Shown: positions 5,304-5,707 of the stretch, piece after piece
Position numbering within the stretch: position 1 is the first letter of the stretch
Layout: the number at the start of each line of letters is the position of its first letter
DNA from: Azoarcus sp.
GTDB taxonomy: Bacteria; Pseudomonadota; Gammaproteobacteria; Burkholderiales; Rhodocyclaceae
DNA: 5,707 nt
Reading direction: 5' to 3'
Assembly (NCBI GenBank): GCA_023230755.1
Contig: JALNWS010000230.1
Span: forward strand, 1 to 5,707
Made by a program: the position numbers and the translations under genes
Notes under the pieces: model-generated
What the model was told of the DNA's origin: nothing
Seen by the model: only the letters and a program-made list of their open reading frames with translations
Databases searched by the model: none

Positions 5304-5310
5304 CCTCCTT
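5304..5310 (-). promoter_or_regulatory. Strong ribosome binding site of nosY
   Basis: AAGGAGG on the minus strand overlaps the last two bases of the nosF stop codon and lies 5 bases before the nosY ATG, which decides that start. Confidence 0.8.
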
Positions 5311-5707
5311 AGTCCGAAAAGCCGAAGAACACGTCTTCGAGCGAGGGTTCGCGCACGGTGAGGTCGCGCACCCGTCCGTCGAGCCCTGCGAGGGCCTCGA
5401 TCACCGCCATCTTCGATTCGCGCCGGCACTGCACGGCGACGTGATCGTCGCGGGTCTCGATCGCGATCACCGGCAGGTGGCCGAGCGCGTTGCGCACCGC
5501 GTCGAAGTCTTCGGGCGCGACGTGAACGCTGAACCACAGCGGCAGATCCATCTGTTCGCGCAGCGCCTGCACCGTGCCGCTGGCCTGCACCTTGCCGGCC
5601 GCCATGATGGCGAGCCGGTCCACCCGCTCCTGGATCTCGGCGAGGATGTGTGAGGTGATCACCATGGTCACGCCTTCGCTCTTGAGCTGGCGCAGGATGG
5701 CGTAGAA
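5309..5707 (-). CDS. nosF: ABC transporter ATPase NosF (C-terminal part)
   Basis: The frame is open to the right edge, so only the last 132 residues are seen; the Walker A, Q-loop, signature and Walker B motifs lie outside the window. The visible part begins FYAILRQLKSEG, just after the expected Walker B/D-loop region. It then has VTMVITSHILAEIQERVDRLAIM, which carries the H-loop histidine (TSHIL), and AAGKVQASGTVQAL, typical of the end of an ABC ATPase domain. The last 70 or so residues form the accessory C-terminal domain, ending LTVREPSLEDVFFGFSD, a common ending of ABC-2 type export ATPases. The assignment as NosF rests on its position directly before nosY and nosL. NosF hydrolyses ATP for the NosDFY complex at the inner membrane, coupled to periplasmic NosD. 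NosD and NosZ are expected further right. Confidence 0.92.
   Translation of the reverse strand, partial: FYAILRQLKSEGVTMVITSHILAEIQERVDRLAIMAAGKVQASGTVQALREQMDLPLWFSVHVAPEDFDAVRNALGHLPVIAIETRDDHVAVQCRRESKMAVIEALAGLDGRVRDLTVREPSLEDVFFGFSD

Noticed and set aside
4441..5361. Long plus-strand open frame (306 codons) opposite nosY
   Set aside because: It lies antisense to a clear six-helix NosY; its Gln/Glu/His-rich product is what the complement of a hydrophobic gene in GC-rich DNA gives.

Overview
The window comes from a GC-rich, denitrifying proteobacterium. The gene set (nosFYL, a DUF2249 protein, a cytochrome c5-type lipoprotein) and the look of the proteins suggest Betaproteobacteria, most likely Rhodocyclales (Thauera/Azoarcus/Aromatoleum type). 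That taxonomic call is from recognition, not a database search.

Left part (1-1978): the 3' end of a plus-strand DUF2249 gene with a cysteine-rich tail. It converges, with only 6 bases between stop codons, on a minus-strand DUF3025 gene. A short non-coding stretch with no clear promoter follows, then a plus-strand GNAT-type acetyltransferase whose start is uncertain.

Middle (1979-2625): an isolated plus-strand gene for a lipoprotein monohaem cytochrome of the c5 type. A near-perfect FNR/Anr/Dnr box lies upstream, centred 41.5 bases before the predicted transcription start, with a plausible -10 element (class II anaerobic promoter geometry). A strong intrinsic terminator follows the gene and sits in the convergent gap with the minus-strand operon.

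Right part (2626-5707): a tightly packed minus-strand operon. In transcription order it holds nosF (C-terminal part only; it runs off the right edge), nosY, nosL, an 89-aa unknown gene, a 124-aa unknown gene and a second NosL-family gene. Gaps are small or negative: nosF/nosY 10 nt, nosL/89-aa gene 3 nt, 89/124-aa genes 1-nt overlap, 124-aa gene/NosL paralogue 4-nt ATGA overlap. NosF and NosY are the ATPase and membrane subunits of the NosDFY ABC machine. NosL is the periplasmic copper chaperone lipoprotein that supplies nitrous oxide reductase NosZ.

The most interesting part is the tail of this operon: two small uncharacterised proteins placed between a canonical NosL and a divergent NosL with a CPVCGM metal-binding-type motif. 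This could be an accessory copper-handling module of N2O respiration, or a small inserted pair; the 124-aa protein superficially resembles TumE/DUF6516-type toxins. The FNR-type promoter of the convergent cytochrome gene suggests it is expressed under the same oxygen-limited conditions and could carry electrons to periplasmic denitrification enzymes. No mobile element, CRISPR array, tRNA or rRNA was recognised.
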